From Scortum barcoo (lineage: Eukaryota; Chordata; Actinopteri; Centrarchiformes; Terapontidae), in contig CM041551.1 in NCBI GenBank assembly GCA_023238725.1, positions 9,599,759 through 9,663,758 on the forward strand: 64,000 nucleotides of DNA. The letters are read 5' to 3'. The translations under genes were made by a program, and so were the position numbers. The notes below the pieces were generated by a model. That model had not been told where the DNA came from. It ran no database searches and saw only the letters and a program-made list of their open reading frames with translations. Below are positions 1 to 13,059 of this stretch, piece after piece; within the stretch, counting starts at the first letter, position 1, and the number at the start of each line of letters is the position of its first letter.

Positions 1-460
1 GCTAGGTCTTTCAGCATGACAATGATCCCAAACACTCTCATCTTTTAAGTGTAAGAAGCATTTAAAGGTCCTGTTGCCTAGCCAGTCTGGTGATGACTAA
101 AATTTTTTGCCCTTTGGAGTTGAAAGTCCGTGTTGCCCATGCAACTTTAGCCCCAAAACAACTCAACTAGAGGAGACTAATGTTCTAAAATACCTTTAAC
201 TCTTGTGAGACTTGATTTTTTTGACCTCTGTCTTGCCAACAAAGGCAGTATTAACAATTGATGAACTTTTGTTATTGTCAAATACTTATTTTATAATTTT
301 TAATAAATTCTTTAAAAATCAGACAATGTGATTTGTCTGGATTTTTTTTTCTCATTTTGACTCATAGTTGAAGTGTATATGATGAAAATGAAAATGGAGA
401 CCTCATCTTTTAAGTGGGAGAACAATTAATTGGCTGACTAAATACTTTTTGCCCTAATGT
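1..460 (+). mobile_element. Tc1/mariner-like DNA transposon relic, 3' part
   Basis: Bases 12-36 encode a QHDNDPKH-like peptide, the motif around the second catalytic Asp of Tc1 transposases. The following stretch matches, with internal deletions, the rest of a fish Tc1 transposase and its 3' UTR as I remember it: 'cctagccagtct', 'gagttgaaagtccgtgttgccc' and 'aaattctttaaaaatcagac'. It ends in the recognisable terminal inverted repeat, where 'tggctgactaaatacttttt' is followed by 'gccctaatgta'. The 5' half lies left of the window. The frame is broken by deletions, including loss of the region leading to the DLNPIE motif, so the copy is dead. The family assignment rests on remembered consensus wording, not on a search. 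Confidence 0.8.
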
Positions 461-1239
461 AAATGTGTTAGAGAGAGTATGTACTTTAGAAATCAACAAC
501 ACTAATGTTCTAAAATCTGTTAACTCTTGTCTTCATTTTTTTGTACTGCCATTGTTTCTGCAGTTAGAGCTTGGAGTATTGTCTCCATTTATATCTCTAT
601 TATCTCGGAGTATTAATAATAGATGTGTTAATTTAATTTCACCTGAGTTGTTGTGTGTAGTAATGTGTGTGTGTGTATATAGAAACCCAATTATATTTTG
701 CAACTGTGGTGCAATAGTAAAATCAGGTTAGAATCTGGAAAAAACTTTTACCATGTACTGTAATCTATCAAACTCAGCATTGTGCACCTTTGAAACAGAC
801 AAGCATTGTGCTCCTAAAAGAAAAAAGAAAAGACAATTCTACAGCTGTTGCCACTATCATCCTGTGTGGTGTGTTTTTAGTGTGCATTTGTGTGTTTGCA
901 TGGTTGTGTTGTTTTTGAACTTACCAACTGAGAACAAAGCAAGCACCTGGATTTTAGTTGACACGTATGATAATTGGGCTTAATCCTTTGTGTACTTCTC
1001 TCAGAGACGGAGACATGTTTTTTTGTTTATTTGTCTGTATTGTTTGGGATTTGATTAGTTCCTGCTTTTGAGAGCATAGTGTAGTGTAGTGGAGGAAAGT
1101 TGATCCAGAACCAGCTTTTTTCCCCTGTCTCTGCAAAGTTCAGAGATTGACAACATTGCGCAACATTGAGCTCAGCTAAAACCTGTGTCCAACTCCAAAA
1201 AACACTCCAAATACAGGGTTAGCTTATCAATTCAGGCTT

Positions 1240-1450
1240 TCATGGTGTGAAGAGAAGAGAAGACAAGGACAGACAGAAGGATGAAGGAAAATGTTGCATT
1301 TTACAATAGCATAGCGATGAGAAGAGAAGAGAGAGGACATCGAGAGAGGAGCGCGTCTAAGACAGAGATTGATGTAGAGTGACAGAGAGAGAAGAAAACA
1401 AGTAAAAGAGGGAGAAGAGAGAGAAGAAGGAGGGTAGAAAGAGAAGCAGA
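1240..1450. repeat. Purine-rich (GA/GAA) tract on the + strand
   Basis: About 200 bp consists mostly of repeated 'agaagagaagag', 'gagagaga' and 'gaagaagga' blocks, with few pyrimidines on the plus strand. It is degenerate simple sequence. It produces spurious Ser/Leu/Phe-rich open frames on the minus strand (for example 1227-1733). Confidence 0.8.
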
Positions 1451-3339
1451 TTAGTTTGTTTTCTGCTGCGTGCTCTGACATTGAAAGATATGTTGGTGCT
1501 AATGTCCCAGAAAGCCTTGAATAACACAGCAAACCAATACATATCCCCCTTAATGGGATTTTGAGCTGTGCTTGCTCCGTCTCACGTGTGTACACACACC
1601 AGCACACCCAAAAAAGCACATACACAAAAACAATACACCATATGGCTGCCGCCTGGCGGAAAGATAAAAGGCAAATGGAAAAATAGAAACAGCTCGCTTG
1701 AGGAGTAATTATGATATTGTCTTCTCTTCTCATTTATGACGAGCTGAGGGATTGATCTCAATTATGAAGCTTTCTAAGGCAATCTTCGGCTCTCTATTCG
1801 TCCTCCCCAAGGTTGCCAGGGACAACGGATGCACAGCGAGCTGTAGCGTATGACCACAAACTGATCATCAAACAGCAGCGTCAGTTATGGATCACACAAG
1901 TGAGAGGATCTCACTCCGTTATGAAGTCAGGCATCCATGCATTTGCATTCACACTAATGCACTCACTGCCTTTTTACCTGTCTTGCCTCCACACACACTC
2001 ATATATATTATGAACCAGTGAGTATTTCCAGTGTCATCAGTGTTCATGCAGCAGTGTGTCCACATCGGCAAGCGCATGGTTTATTGGTGTCTTTGAGTGT
2101 GTATGCGGCGATCACTGGAGGCAGTTTTAACACAGCTCTCGGATTACAGCGGGATATTGGGGCACAGAGAGATTAGACCAATTGGAGAAACAACAGGAGA
2201 AAAACAGAGGAAATATCACTCAGTGCTGCTAATGAAGCAATACAGGGAGGAAAGTTGATTATCCGTCATGACCTTGAGGGGATTTCAAACTAACCCAGGG
2301 AAAGTTAGAGAGGCAAAGTTGAAGAAGACACATATTGAAGGGAGGGGGAGGATGTGCGTGTGTGTGAGTGTATGTGTGTGAAGTGAACCTACTGTATGTT
2401 TCCATCAGTGTATACCTGTCTGCTGTGTGTGCCCTGTGCTGCTTTTTGATAGTGATTCTATATGGGCGCTTGCATGTGCCTGGTTCTGTTTTGTCATAAA
2501 CTTAATATCTGTGCCACTGTGTTAATATCAGTGTGTTTATATCGATGTCAGCGTGTGTGTTCATGCCTGTGTCAGAGTGTGTTATTTTGTGCTGATGACG
2601 CATCTCTGTGGAGCCATTGTTATTTTGTTTCTCACACAAGGAGAATAAACAAACAAATGAATATTCATGATGTTTGCCTTATCGAATGTTGGTGTACCGT
2701 GCAACATTTTCTTGTAATTACTCAGCTCCAATTGTTTGTGTGTTTTTGTGTGTGCATTGTTCATGTGTCATACTGCGTGTTTGTACACACAGGCTTTGGT
2801 TCCTGAGTGCCTGGGCATATGATGTCCTCCTGGGCATCAACAAATGACAGCATTGTCATCGACTTGGCATATTCCTAATGTCTGAGTCACAGATGTAGGC
2901 CCCTTAATTGTTCTCGCACTTTGAGAGAGTGAACCAAGAGGAACACCTTTATGGTTCATGACTCAATACTATAATTATAAAGGGACTTCTTTAGATGTTT
3001 ATTCAGCACCAATAATGACTGCGCAAGTAGGAGTCTAGGAAAAAGGCAATGACTAAAGTGTTCAAGACTGAACATTAAAATCAGTCAAAGCCTGAAAGTA
3101 TCGTGAAAGAATCTAGTGTTGCATTATAAAATTACACGATGTGTTGGATCTTTAATGGATGGTGTAAAAATTAACTTTAAAGGATAAGTATGGTGATATA
3201 GTTTTTAATTCTTTTTTATTCTATATTATCTATATATTGATATCGTACAACCATATGGTTATTACTAAATGTGATATTTAGCTAGGAATATATTATTCCT
3301 AGGAATACATATAATTTATCAGGACCCTAATTTTATTGT

Positions 3340-3945
3340 ACCATCTCTGGCTGTCAGATAGTGGTGGGTGCACATTCCCTCAGTTGGAAGAAAAGTAGGG
3401 ATTTGGCTGCCGTCGAGAGAGAGCCGCCTCAACAGAAGCTCATCAAGGAGTTACAAACACAGTGGAGTTCCAGGCTCAAGATGACAGAAAAAGAACTGGA
3501 TCAAGAAAAAGTGGTAACCCAGTCATGTAGGTAGATAAAAAGACACGGTACAGTACTTGGTACCCATATGGCAGGAATTGGAGGTCTTGGACTAAATGAA
3601 AAAGCGCAGCAGGAGCTTCACAGATACACTTTCAGTTAACGAGCATGTAGTTGCATGTGTTTTGCAAAAGGAAATGTTGCACCTGGTCAATGCAGACACA
3701 TCCAAACTGGATGATAATGTAACTCAACTTAATTATTTGGATAAAATGACCACTCTGGATGCCTTGGATAAGAAACACCCAAACCACTCCATTACAGGCC
3801 CATTCTCTTTGTCAAAAGACAACAGTTTACACAACCAGGCAGTTTCTGAGCTGGAGTTTCTGCACCCATTTCAATCACAGTCACACTCCTGGATATCACA
3901 GAGAGAAAAACAAGCTGAGAAATAGTCTTTGAAAGAGGAAATAAA
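3340..3945 (+). pseudogene. Decayed coding fragment, possible retrocopy of an unrecognised coiled-coil protein
   Basis: In the frame of the GAT at 3400, an open stretch from about 3340 to 3531 encodes a charged, helix-prone sequence including QQKLIKELQTQW and MTEKELDQEK. A single TAG at 3532-3534 interrupts it, and the same frame continues (HMAGIGGLGLNEKAQQELHRY) to a TAA near 3640. A +1 frame open from 3596 then carries on (SVNEHVVACVLQKEMLHL, TQLNYLDKMTTLDALDKK) to a TAG at 3923-3925, with AATAAA 15 bp later (3940-3945). Continuity broken by one stop and one frameshift, a sense-strand poly(A) signal and no introns all suggest a processed pseudogene. I do not recognise the parent, and no poly(A) tail is evident. 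Alternatively, 3358-3513 alone has an acceptor-like 'ctgtcag' before it and a 'gtaacc' after it, so it could be a cryptic exon. Confidence 0.4.
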
Positions 3946-5215
3946 CACCAAAGGAGTCTACTTGACTTGACTCTAGACACAGATATATGTGCGTATTTTA
4001 AGTCAGTGCATTTCCCATCTTGCTGAAATATACAGCTGTCTGCTTTTAAAAGATAAAGCTCTATTAGGAACATGCAGAAATAAAAATATCTGGTCATTTG
4101 TTATTTTATTTTTGAACTTACACTAAGTTACATTTTTAAAGTATCTAGGGTATTTTCTTCATAATACTGGCCAATTGGTTTCTGTGATGTCTTTGTTGTT
4201 TTTCAAGTGTAGCTCTGTGTGTGTGTGTTAGAAGATGCTGAACTCTTTTTTTTTTCTTTTTTTAGTTTATACCCCCAAATTTTACCTTCTAATCTAATTT
4301 AATGCATCACCCAGTTATCTGCCTAACCGACAAACATTTGAACTAGACTCTTTGGTAAAGGGTGGTTGTATGCTCTGCTCAGAAGCATTTACACGCTCTG
4401 AGTCAAACGTATGTAGGACAGACACAATTTTGAAAGATGGATAAGGACTGCATATGCTTGCAGATTTGAACTTAATAATATTTGTCAAGTCAAAGATCTG
4501 TGATCTTGTCCTGCAAATTTGCGCTCAGCCATTTGAGTTTGTTGATGTTATTTTTTCTTCCTCCTCATAAACCAAAGGAATGCTATTTATGTCATTTTGA
4601 ATGCTTTCAGGGAAAGTATGATATGGGCAAACGAAAAAAATGTGTATTGAATGGTTCATATTTCAGCCTTTTAAACTCATTCACAGGTTTTGGAAAATGT
4701 ACTTACTGAAGTTTATCTATGTTTATGGTTTTAGTTTTTTATGCAGCAGGCATTTTGTCAAAGCCCCCTAAAAAACTACTCAGCATACCAAATATCACAA
4801 CGGCCTTTAGTGTTTGCTGCATTCCCAAAGGGCAATTGATTTAGATTACGATCAAAGCGCTAATGCTCCTGAAGAATAAAAAGCTGGGCATTAGCTTCGT
4901 AGTCTATACCTTCATAGAAAACAAGCAGCTGATATTTGGCATCAACTGTAAACGCAAAGACGGTAACAAAAATGGAGATGCAGTTTTAATGTTTTTCTGC
5001 TGTTTACTCTGTTCGCTAAACAGTCGTGTGGTTATGTGCCAAGAGGCTAGTGAGGAAGACAGAAGGGGAGGGAGACAAAAAGAGGAGGAGACAGTGAGTT
5101 GGATGGATGCTGTGATACTCATTAAACCATTAGACGGAGTAACAGCTGGACACCCACAACCATCTGCAGCATGTTTCCTCTCTAAACAAGACTGTTTAAC
5201 CTGATCTGTCTCTCT

Positions 5216-5398
5216 CTCACACACACATGCGCATCAGCACACAAACAAAAACTGCGCAGACTCTTAGTACTCTCACACACATACACCGATCTGTCTGTAC
5301 CTCTTTTTTCCCCCACACACGCACAGGCAGATCCGCATGAGTACCTCTCTCACTCTCTATCACACACACATACATGCACACACTCACACACGGACGCC
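5216..5398. repeat. Degenerate CA-rich simple sequence
   Basis: Clusters of (CA)n (5218-5226, 5271-5283, 5312-5320, 5363-5391) are separated by CT-rich spacers. This is low-complexity intronic DNA, and it encodes only artefactual VCVC-type frames on the minus strand. Confidence 0.8.
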
Positions 5399-5559
5399 GG
5401 TGAACCTTCTCGCCCTCACAAGTCCTTAATTTTCCAGCTGTGTAGGCAAGCAGCAGTGGGCAGTTTGTCCCCCTGACAAGGGTCACCGACCCGGGGGAAA
5501 GAGCTCTCTGTCTCTCCCCTGACTGCCTGGATGACTGGAGCGCAGGCGGCGAAATAAAC

Positions 5560-5875
5560 ACTTGAAGAGGGAGAAGGGGAGGGAGAGGGGGTGACAGGGG
5601 AGTAAGGGAGATTTGGAGGGAGGGAGGGACACGGGGAAATGGAGCACAGATGGGTGGGATCGAGGGAGGGTGGCACTTTACAGAGCGAGGAAATGAGAGA
5701 GCGTGATGAGGTGAGGAAGGTGAGTGGGAGGAGGAAGAGATGGAGCTGGTCAGTCAGGCAGACAGCTTGAAGGGTGGAGGGGAGGATGAGAGCAGGATGA
5801 GGATTGTCGAGGTGGGGGTGGGGAGGTGACGGTGGGGTGGGGAGGTGAGGGGGTGTGGGGGGAGGAGGGGTCCAG
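5560..5875. repeat. Purine/G-rich tract with dense G-runs
   Basis: Most of the plus strand here is G and A. The last 60 bases (5811-5870) contain at least seven runs of four or more G separated by one to six bases, an arrangement able to form G-quadruplexes. The complementary C-rich strand gives a Pro-rich artefactual frame (5416-5898). Confidence 0.85.
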
Positions 5876-7844
5876 TGAACCACAGCATGATGGATCACGA
5901 TGTTAGAGGATAAGACGGGTGTTGAGATGGGGCAGCCTCGGCTTGTCGAGAGCAGCTTTTGTCAGAGGGCAACATACGCCTGTATGTTCACACACACACA
6001 CACATAGTCATAGGGGAAGAGAAGGAATATTTGAATGTATTTTTTATAGGTGTATGTGAGAAAAAAGGGTGAGTGGGAGAGAGACAGGAGAGAAAGGCCA
6101 TACTTGCATAGTCTTTTTTGATTTATGTAATACTGTGAAAGGCAATTTATATGTCTAAGGATTCAAAGATTTCAACCTGCCTTTCATGCAGATACCCTCC
6201 GTTGCTTAAGACAGTGCTCTACATGCAGTTTCTCTCCATTTTGTCTTTCTGTCTATCTCCAATACACCGAAACATACATGAACAAACACACAGGTCATTG
6301 ACCTGACAAAGGTGGGAGCCATTTTCAATTTAGATTTTCATTCTGCTTGTCCCAGATTGATGCATTGCAGTGGGTGCTCCTTGTACACTCTTTCCTCAAC
6401 CTTGACATGGCCACCGCAACAACACAGCAATAGCAAGCTTAGGTGAAATACGATTAAGACACTGAATGACTAAAGTCAAGTGCAGTGTTATCACATGGCA
6501 ATGGATAGAACTTTTTTTTTTTTCATATATATCAGGTGTTGCAGAGTTCATCTTAGCACAGATAATGGATTTCGCAGGCCTGGGTTGGGTTGTTGCACTA
6601 TTGAAATTGAAAAGTGTAAAGTCAATTCACATCATTTGATTATGGCTTGTGTGTATTTGAAGATATTGTTCTTGAAATGTTCAAGGGAATAGATTTGTGA
6701 TGGCTGTATAGCTGCTGATGTCGTTTGTAGAGGTTAGCCTAAGGATCCTGATGCACACAGCTCACCTCAAAGACCTTGGTCCTCAAAAGACTTACTTATC
6801 AAATGCTTTGGATCTCTTTATGTCTTCTGTTAAATCTGGGCTCGAACACTCTACAGAGTCTACATCTGAAGGCCAGCTTACCCCATCTCAGTCATGAATG
6901 TACACTACTCAATAGCCTTTATTTGTAATTCAAAAAATATCATGTGAAGATCATGTGAAAAAAACTTCTAGATGAATCTGTTTGACGATCATGTTAGAAT
7001 AGAAACCTTTTTATAAGAGAATATATTGGGAAAAAAGCTCAACTGAAGAAGAGAAACAGTGACCAGAAAGACAAAAATAAGGAGAGATAGCACTAAATGA
7101 TTTAAATTGTTCTGTTAAGGAGACACACTGACCACCACCTCTTTTAATTGTGAGATGCTGTTACTTTCATGAAATATACACTCTTTCACTGGAATATAAA
7201 TTAGCATGGCCAAATCTCTCTTCTCGACTGTGACATCAAGTCCTCATCTGTGTCTTGTTGATTACCTGGACCCAACCTAACTAAATCACTCCCTTTTGTT
7301 ATTCTGTTTTTTCAAACTCACTGGTTACAAACCCCTGTGGTTTTGAATTATGCAAATTGCATCTGTGGCTCAGCCATGTTTAGGGCTGCTTTTCCCAGCC
7401 CAGACTAATCCCATCCAATTACAGGAGCAAAGAGTTTGATGTCATTTGTGAAGCGCTCCTTTACTCGCACAGGTCCGTGTCAAGTCAGGACAGCAGTTCA
7501 GTTCACAAATTGTGAGTCCAATCAGGGTGTTTAGCGCCTGATGTCCAAATTACTTCCTCAGAGGATAAACCCAAGTTAGACTACAGAGGTGCCGCACTCA
7601 TAACCATAAATGTGCTCAAGAAGCAAACAGAAAAGACCACAAAATGAGCAACTCAGGAGGCTTAATCCAAGCTCACAAATTAAACAGCCTCCTGCAGTGG
7701 CCTCACCTCTTTATGTGAAACACATCCAGTTGCACCACAATCCCACAGTTCCCAGTCTCAGCCAGTCCCACATTGACAGCTGATGCTGTTGTAGCAGTCA
7801 GAAGTCAGTCACCAATTAATCTACTGTCAAGAATGAATCCACTT

Positions 7845-7965
7845 ATTTTAAAGCAGCAATTTGACTTTTAGTCGCTTTCTGGCTGAGAATTAAATGACAA
7901 GATTGATACCACTCTTACATCTGTCTGGTTTGCAAACGATAAGCTAGAGGTTGATATCACTGGTA
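7845..7965 (+). repeat. Interspersed repeat fragment, unclassified teleost family
   Basis: The wording 'ttctggctgagaattaaatgacaagattgataccactctta' followed by 'gataagctagagg' matches the start of a very common percomorph interspersed repeat, which normally continues into 'agcttagcttagcacaaagactgg'. Only the first ~120 bp are present here. Recognition is from memory, and the family class is uncertain. Confidence 0.55.
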
Positions 7966-9074
7966 AGGCTATAATCTCAGAGCCTGGGTTAATCTTGAGG
8001 ATGTGTAATAATGTCAGTGTTGAGAAAGCAATATGTTTAGACTTTTGCTATATAATTTTAGAGTTGAGGTTATGTTGTCTCTTGGGCTGTAGTCAAGTAT
8101 CTACAGTACATTGGGTCACCAGGTACTCATAAGCATTGTGCTCTCCAAATATGTCACACCATTTCTTTTACTATAATTGTACTTTGTTTGATTTTCCCCC
8201 AAAATATTATTCCTATACTCCATAACAGTTCTCCTGTTCATGTGCCTCTGTAGACACACTAAAATTCTTGCCTTTCCATCAGAGTGTCGTTGCGTCATTG
8301 CCTCACTATTGACCCGCTGTCTTGGGCAAACGCAGCTCTTCACAGCAGCAGAGGAAAATGGTGCTGAGGTTATGTTCTTTATATGCTTTCCCTTTCTGTT
8401 TTATTGTAATTCATGTAGGAACCTTCAGCTTCTCACAGTGAGAGTGTATTGTTTGCTACATGGCGGTTTTTGTGCCTTGTGGAGTGGAAAATAGCACACC
8501 ATCACAACACTCTGAGAAATATTACAGCCGGAGACTCTGAGATGCCATGTCGCTCTCCATCCGTTCTGCTTCAATATGAAGTCATGGGTTTTTTATTGTC
8601 CTAGTTGTCAGCAATATTGCGCACTTACAATAGGCGCGACAACAGGACTTGATGTTGTCACAAAGCTTTCACCCATTTCAAAAGGTGCTGTGGCTGTGTG
8701 TGCATGGGTGTCTATGTGTTTATAAAGACAGAAGCAGTGGAAAGAGTGAAAACGGAAAAGGAAGGAGTATACAGTGAGAATGGAGTGAGGCAACGAAGAA
8801 TAGTCATTAAGTAAAATGCAGAAGGAAAAAAAACAAGGAGGGGAAGGGGAACATGAAAGGTTGTACAGAAGTATGTGTTAGTCATTCTCACCACTTATGA
8901 CCCCTGCTGTGCACCTCTGCAAGAGGCTCCAGGGAGGCCTCTGATGTTTCAACGCAATTCCTCCTGACTGCTTCTTCCAAGGCAGTTACAGAATTATCAT
9001 AATCCATTTTCGGGGTGCACTGAAAGACTGAGATTAGATTCACAGCATGATATCGAGGCACCTCTGTGCGTGCA

Positions 9075-9100
9075 AATGTAGAATGTAGAATGTAGAATGT
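9075..9100. repeat. Short 7-bp tandem repeat (TGTAGAA, ~3.5 copies)
   Basis: The unit 'tgtagaa' is repeated head to tail about three and a half times. It is a small minisatellite in otherwise unremarkable intron. Confidence 0.85.
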
Positions 9101-11216
9101 TAGCTGAGTCCCGTTGTAGGGGCCAACTCCCTAAAAGGACCTGATGTTCGGTTGCGTGGCCTTCAAAGGACTCAAAATAGTTCAATTGGATGAACCTGCA
9201 CCTCTTCACCAAATGTGGATTCACCTCAGCCTCATTGTGAGTTTCTAGCAGAGACCAGAACTAATGGTGGTTTTGAGCAAGCTTTGTGAACTCTGAGTCA
9301 GAAACCAAGGCACAGAAAGGACACACTGGATGCAGTCCTCCAAGTGTGAGTAAAATAAGGCCATGTATGGAGGAGCCTTTAGAAAGGTGCAGCCTTGTCA
9401 GCCCATTATGATGCATTTGTACTTGAAATGCAGATTTCAAAGGAAGCGGCCCCTGAAATGAGACACAGCAAGTGTGTGAGCTTGTACAGCAGCATGTGTG
9501 CATGCCTAATATACGAGTCTGTCAGAGTTTATCTGTTTGAGTATGCACTCGCACTGTCTGTGTTACCATATAAGGGTACTTGTCTGTGGCTCCCAGCTTG
9601 CCCTGGGCCATCCTGTGGTGTTTAAATCTGTGTATCATCTGTCATTTAGCCTTCTATCCCTGTGGCTCTAAGAAGCCTACTGCCTTCTCGGTGCTTGCCG
9701 CCCCACAATGCTTCCACTACAATAACCCAGGCAAGCTAACAGGATCACATAACATAGCATGACTATTGCAAACACCAACAGTGGAATTTGCTTTTGTTGT
9801 TCAGCCTTCCTGTATCTGCGCTTCAAAATGTTCCGATTTCCTCCTGCCCGTCTCTCTGTTTGTGTGTTATTCAACCTCAAGCTTTCTTCTGTGTCTCTTT
9901 CTTCTCCATTTTGTCCAGTATCCATCCCTCTGTCTGTCTCTGTATGTATTTTCTTGTGAAATAGCCTGTGAAATAGAATGAGAAGCTAAAGCTAATCAAA
10001 TTAAATCAAGATTTCAAGAAATCAAAATCAAATCAAGATTTTCATAAACTCCTTGCTTTACATGATTCTTCTCAAGTTCTTACTTGTTCCCACACATCAG
10101 ATGGCTGGCACCCAGCATAATATCTCAGGTGATATTTCAGACAACACCGATCTTACAAAATTAAGAAATAAGCTGTGAGAGGTGCCATGGGTACGTTAAA
10201 GGGATAATTTTCTAACTTGGCGCGGCCACATCAATGGACCAATTTTGACAAATCTGTGCAAGATGCATCTTGGCATGTTCTTCTCCTGTTGAAAAAACTA
10301 AAACTAATTGGCCTAATGGGACACTTAATGATGTCAGTCTTTTACTGGAGAATTATGTCTATTTTACTGATTAAAACTAATCATGGAAAAATTAAGCATT
10401 CAGTCATGTGTTTTTTAATAATACTGATGCAAATAATCACAATATTTATTGATGATGACACTGATGGATATTCATGCTAAAGCACCTCAAATGTGCTATA
10501 CATGCTAACACCTATAAATAAAAACATAAACACCCTCCTTACACATGTATGAAGTAGACATTAGATAATGGACAGCTTGAGAAGTGCCATGTGCATTCAT
10601 GTTAGATTTTCAGAGGTGTTTTCCAGGTAACATCATACAGTGATGTATTAAAAAATAGAGAAACTTTTAGTGCTGTCAAAACAAAACTCTTAGCACTCTT
10701 AGAAGATAGCTGTTTAAATGTCTTTCAACATTTTTCATAATGTTTTGTCAGTGCCAAATTTGATCAGTTTCACAGATTTCCCTGATCATTCATTTTAAAA
10801 CTGTCTAAATTTATTCTGAGCAGGAAAGTGTAGTAATGCCATCAGATCTATTTTAAGCGATTCAGCAGGAGTGATATAAGTTGGGTTGACCAGCAACTTA
10901 CTTTTCCAGACAGTTTGATTGAAGAATCCCTGTTTTTCTTCCAGGGAGCGATAGCTTAACTGCACAGTTTGCCGTTAGAGAGTGGTGATGAATTGCAAAA
11001 GGCAGAGAATTGAAATACTGCTCTCTTTCTCTCTCCCTTGGTGGTTAGCTGTGGTCGCTGGTAGGGTTCAGTTTCTGTAGAGTTTCAGGGAAGAGGAGGC
11101 TGGCAGAGCAGACAATCATGCCCACGTTGTCACCCCCAAGGCCCCATGCTTCATCTCAATAAGCCCCTGTCTTCCACCAGCTTGAGAGCAGTTGGAAATA
11201 GCATTTGGGATTTGTG

Positions 11217-11271
11217 CAGGCGTGCGTGCGTGCGTGCATGCATGCCTGTGCCTGCATGTGTATGTGTGTGT
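11217..11271. repeat. Alternating purine-pyrimidine tract (CGTG/CATG/TG)
   Basis: Four-base CGTG units pass into CATG and then TG repeats over about 55 bp. Nearly perfect purine-pyrimidine alternation with CG steps makes it a candidate Z-DNA-forming segment. Confidence 0.8.
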
Positions 11272-13001
11272 TCCCTTACAAAAACAACAAAGATTTCAGG
11301 GATTTCAGCCAGAGTAAGAGGTCATGTTTCATGCTGTCAGATGAACTGCAGAGGAAGAGACAAAAAAATGGAGGTGGAAAGGAGAAAAACAGAAAAAAAA
11401 ATGAGCGCTGTAAAGATATAAGATAAATAAAAGTGTAAGTGTAACATGATATAAGAAAAATAATCAGATAGTAAAGGAAGGAAACAAGTGAGGGAGACAC
11501 TGGAAAGAGAGAAGTGCAGTTTCGTTGGTGTTCCCAATATGGCACCTTAGCCTTACTGTCCAGCACTCTGCTCACTATATAAGCACAGTGTATAGACACA
11601 AAGAGAAAAAGAAGATGTAGAGTTCAAGAGGGAGAGGATGAGGGATACATACAGACAGTCAGGACTTGTATGGAAGCTTAAAACCTCTGCTTGTTTTCTA
11701 CATATGTACTTTCAGCTCAATACAGCTGATTTCATGAGGCCTTATTGGTGTGGTGTTTATATAAGAGAAGTTACCACACAGTGGAAATACAATGAGGAGT
11801 CAATGGAAGACGAAAAACAACAAGGAGCATCAGTTTGTGTTGGCATCAGGCATCAGTGTGTGTTGCCATGCCTTGTTAGTAAGGAATCTGCTGTGTTCAG
11901 CTCCCAGACTCCTCCACTGTGATTTAATATCAGTATTTCTCCTTTCTTATACGCGCCTCAGTCCAATTACTGTATGCTCTCCTTTTTTCTCTCTCACTCC
12001 CTCTCCCTCTGTCTCTCGTTCACTGATATGATTTCTGTTTACCGTTTGCTGCCAACAGTCATGAAGGTCCTGACAGTCCATCAACTTTGCTTGCCACTGT
12101 TCTGTCTATCGGAAAATACTCATCTGCCTGGTGTATGTAAATGAATATTTCTATCATTTTATTGCACATTGTGTGAATGTGTGTGTGGGTATAAGCGTTT
12201 GTCTTTATGCATGCTACACAGGCCTCTGTCACAACACTAAGCTTGAAGGTAACATCCCAGTGCAAGAACACTCGCGTTACCGCGTACCTGTGTTTATTTT
12301 TTGTTTTTTCTTTCATCACCAGTCATCATCAGTTTTGACGTTGTGCTATGAATAGCTTGCCACAGTGTTCAGGTTGGACTAGTGCATCACAACTTGACCA
12401 ATTAGCCTCTTATCCTGAGATAGAGGAAGCAGTAAGGTGACAAATAGAAGTGTCATAAAAGTGAAATGATATTCCACTTTCCCATTAAGACAGGGAAAGT
12501 TACTTTGTTGTTGTTTTTTCAAATAAACGAAAAAAGTTGGATACTATTCTCATGAATTGCTATTGGAATATAAAATCACCTCTCCCTGCCATACTTTCCT
12601 ATAAGCCCTTGTAGGAATGTTATATAGATCTTGAAAAGATTAATTTAGTTTAGAAAGTGCTTTTAAATGAATTAATTTTATATGGTTACAACATTTGTTA
12701 ATGACCTTTCCCACCAATATAATGCTTGCCTCTATTTTAACAGTGTAGTCAATGAGTTTCATCTTTTCTCTATAAAAAACTGTAATGGCTCTCTATGTTC
12801 TATCATAGATAGATGTCACAATGGAAATTCAGCTATTTAGACCATATGTATTGATGCTGAATAAAACATTTCTTGCAATTCACCTCTATAATAAAATGCA
12901 AAATACTTTAGATATGGCATACTGTAGGTGATTTCAAAGTGTTGGATGGTTTTTTCCATATTTTTAAGATGATTTTGAACCCAGGGATTTTCCTAAAATT
13001 G

Positions 13002-13013
13002 TATATACATATA

Positions 13014-13054
<41 letters not shown>
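13002..13054. repeat. (TA)n microsatellite with a TATACATATATATATGTG head
   Basis: A TA-repeat runs to 13054 with two interruptions ('ac' near 13007 and 'gtg' at 13019-13021). The block is largely self-complementary. Confidence 0.95.

Positions 13055-13059
<5 letters not shown>

Noticed and set aside
12056..12133. 'ctgccaacag' followed by a short open stretch and 'gtgtatgta', resembling a small exon
   Set aside because: The peptide shows no relation to CNTNAP2 or any family I know, and the donor is weak; chance is likely.
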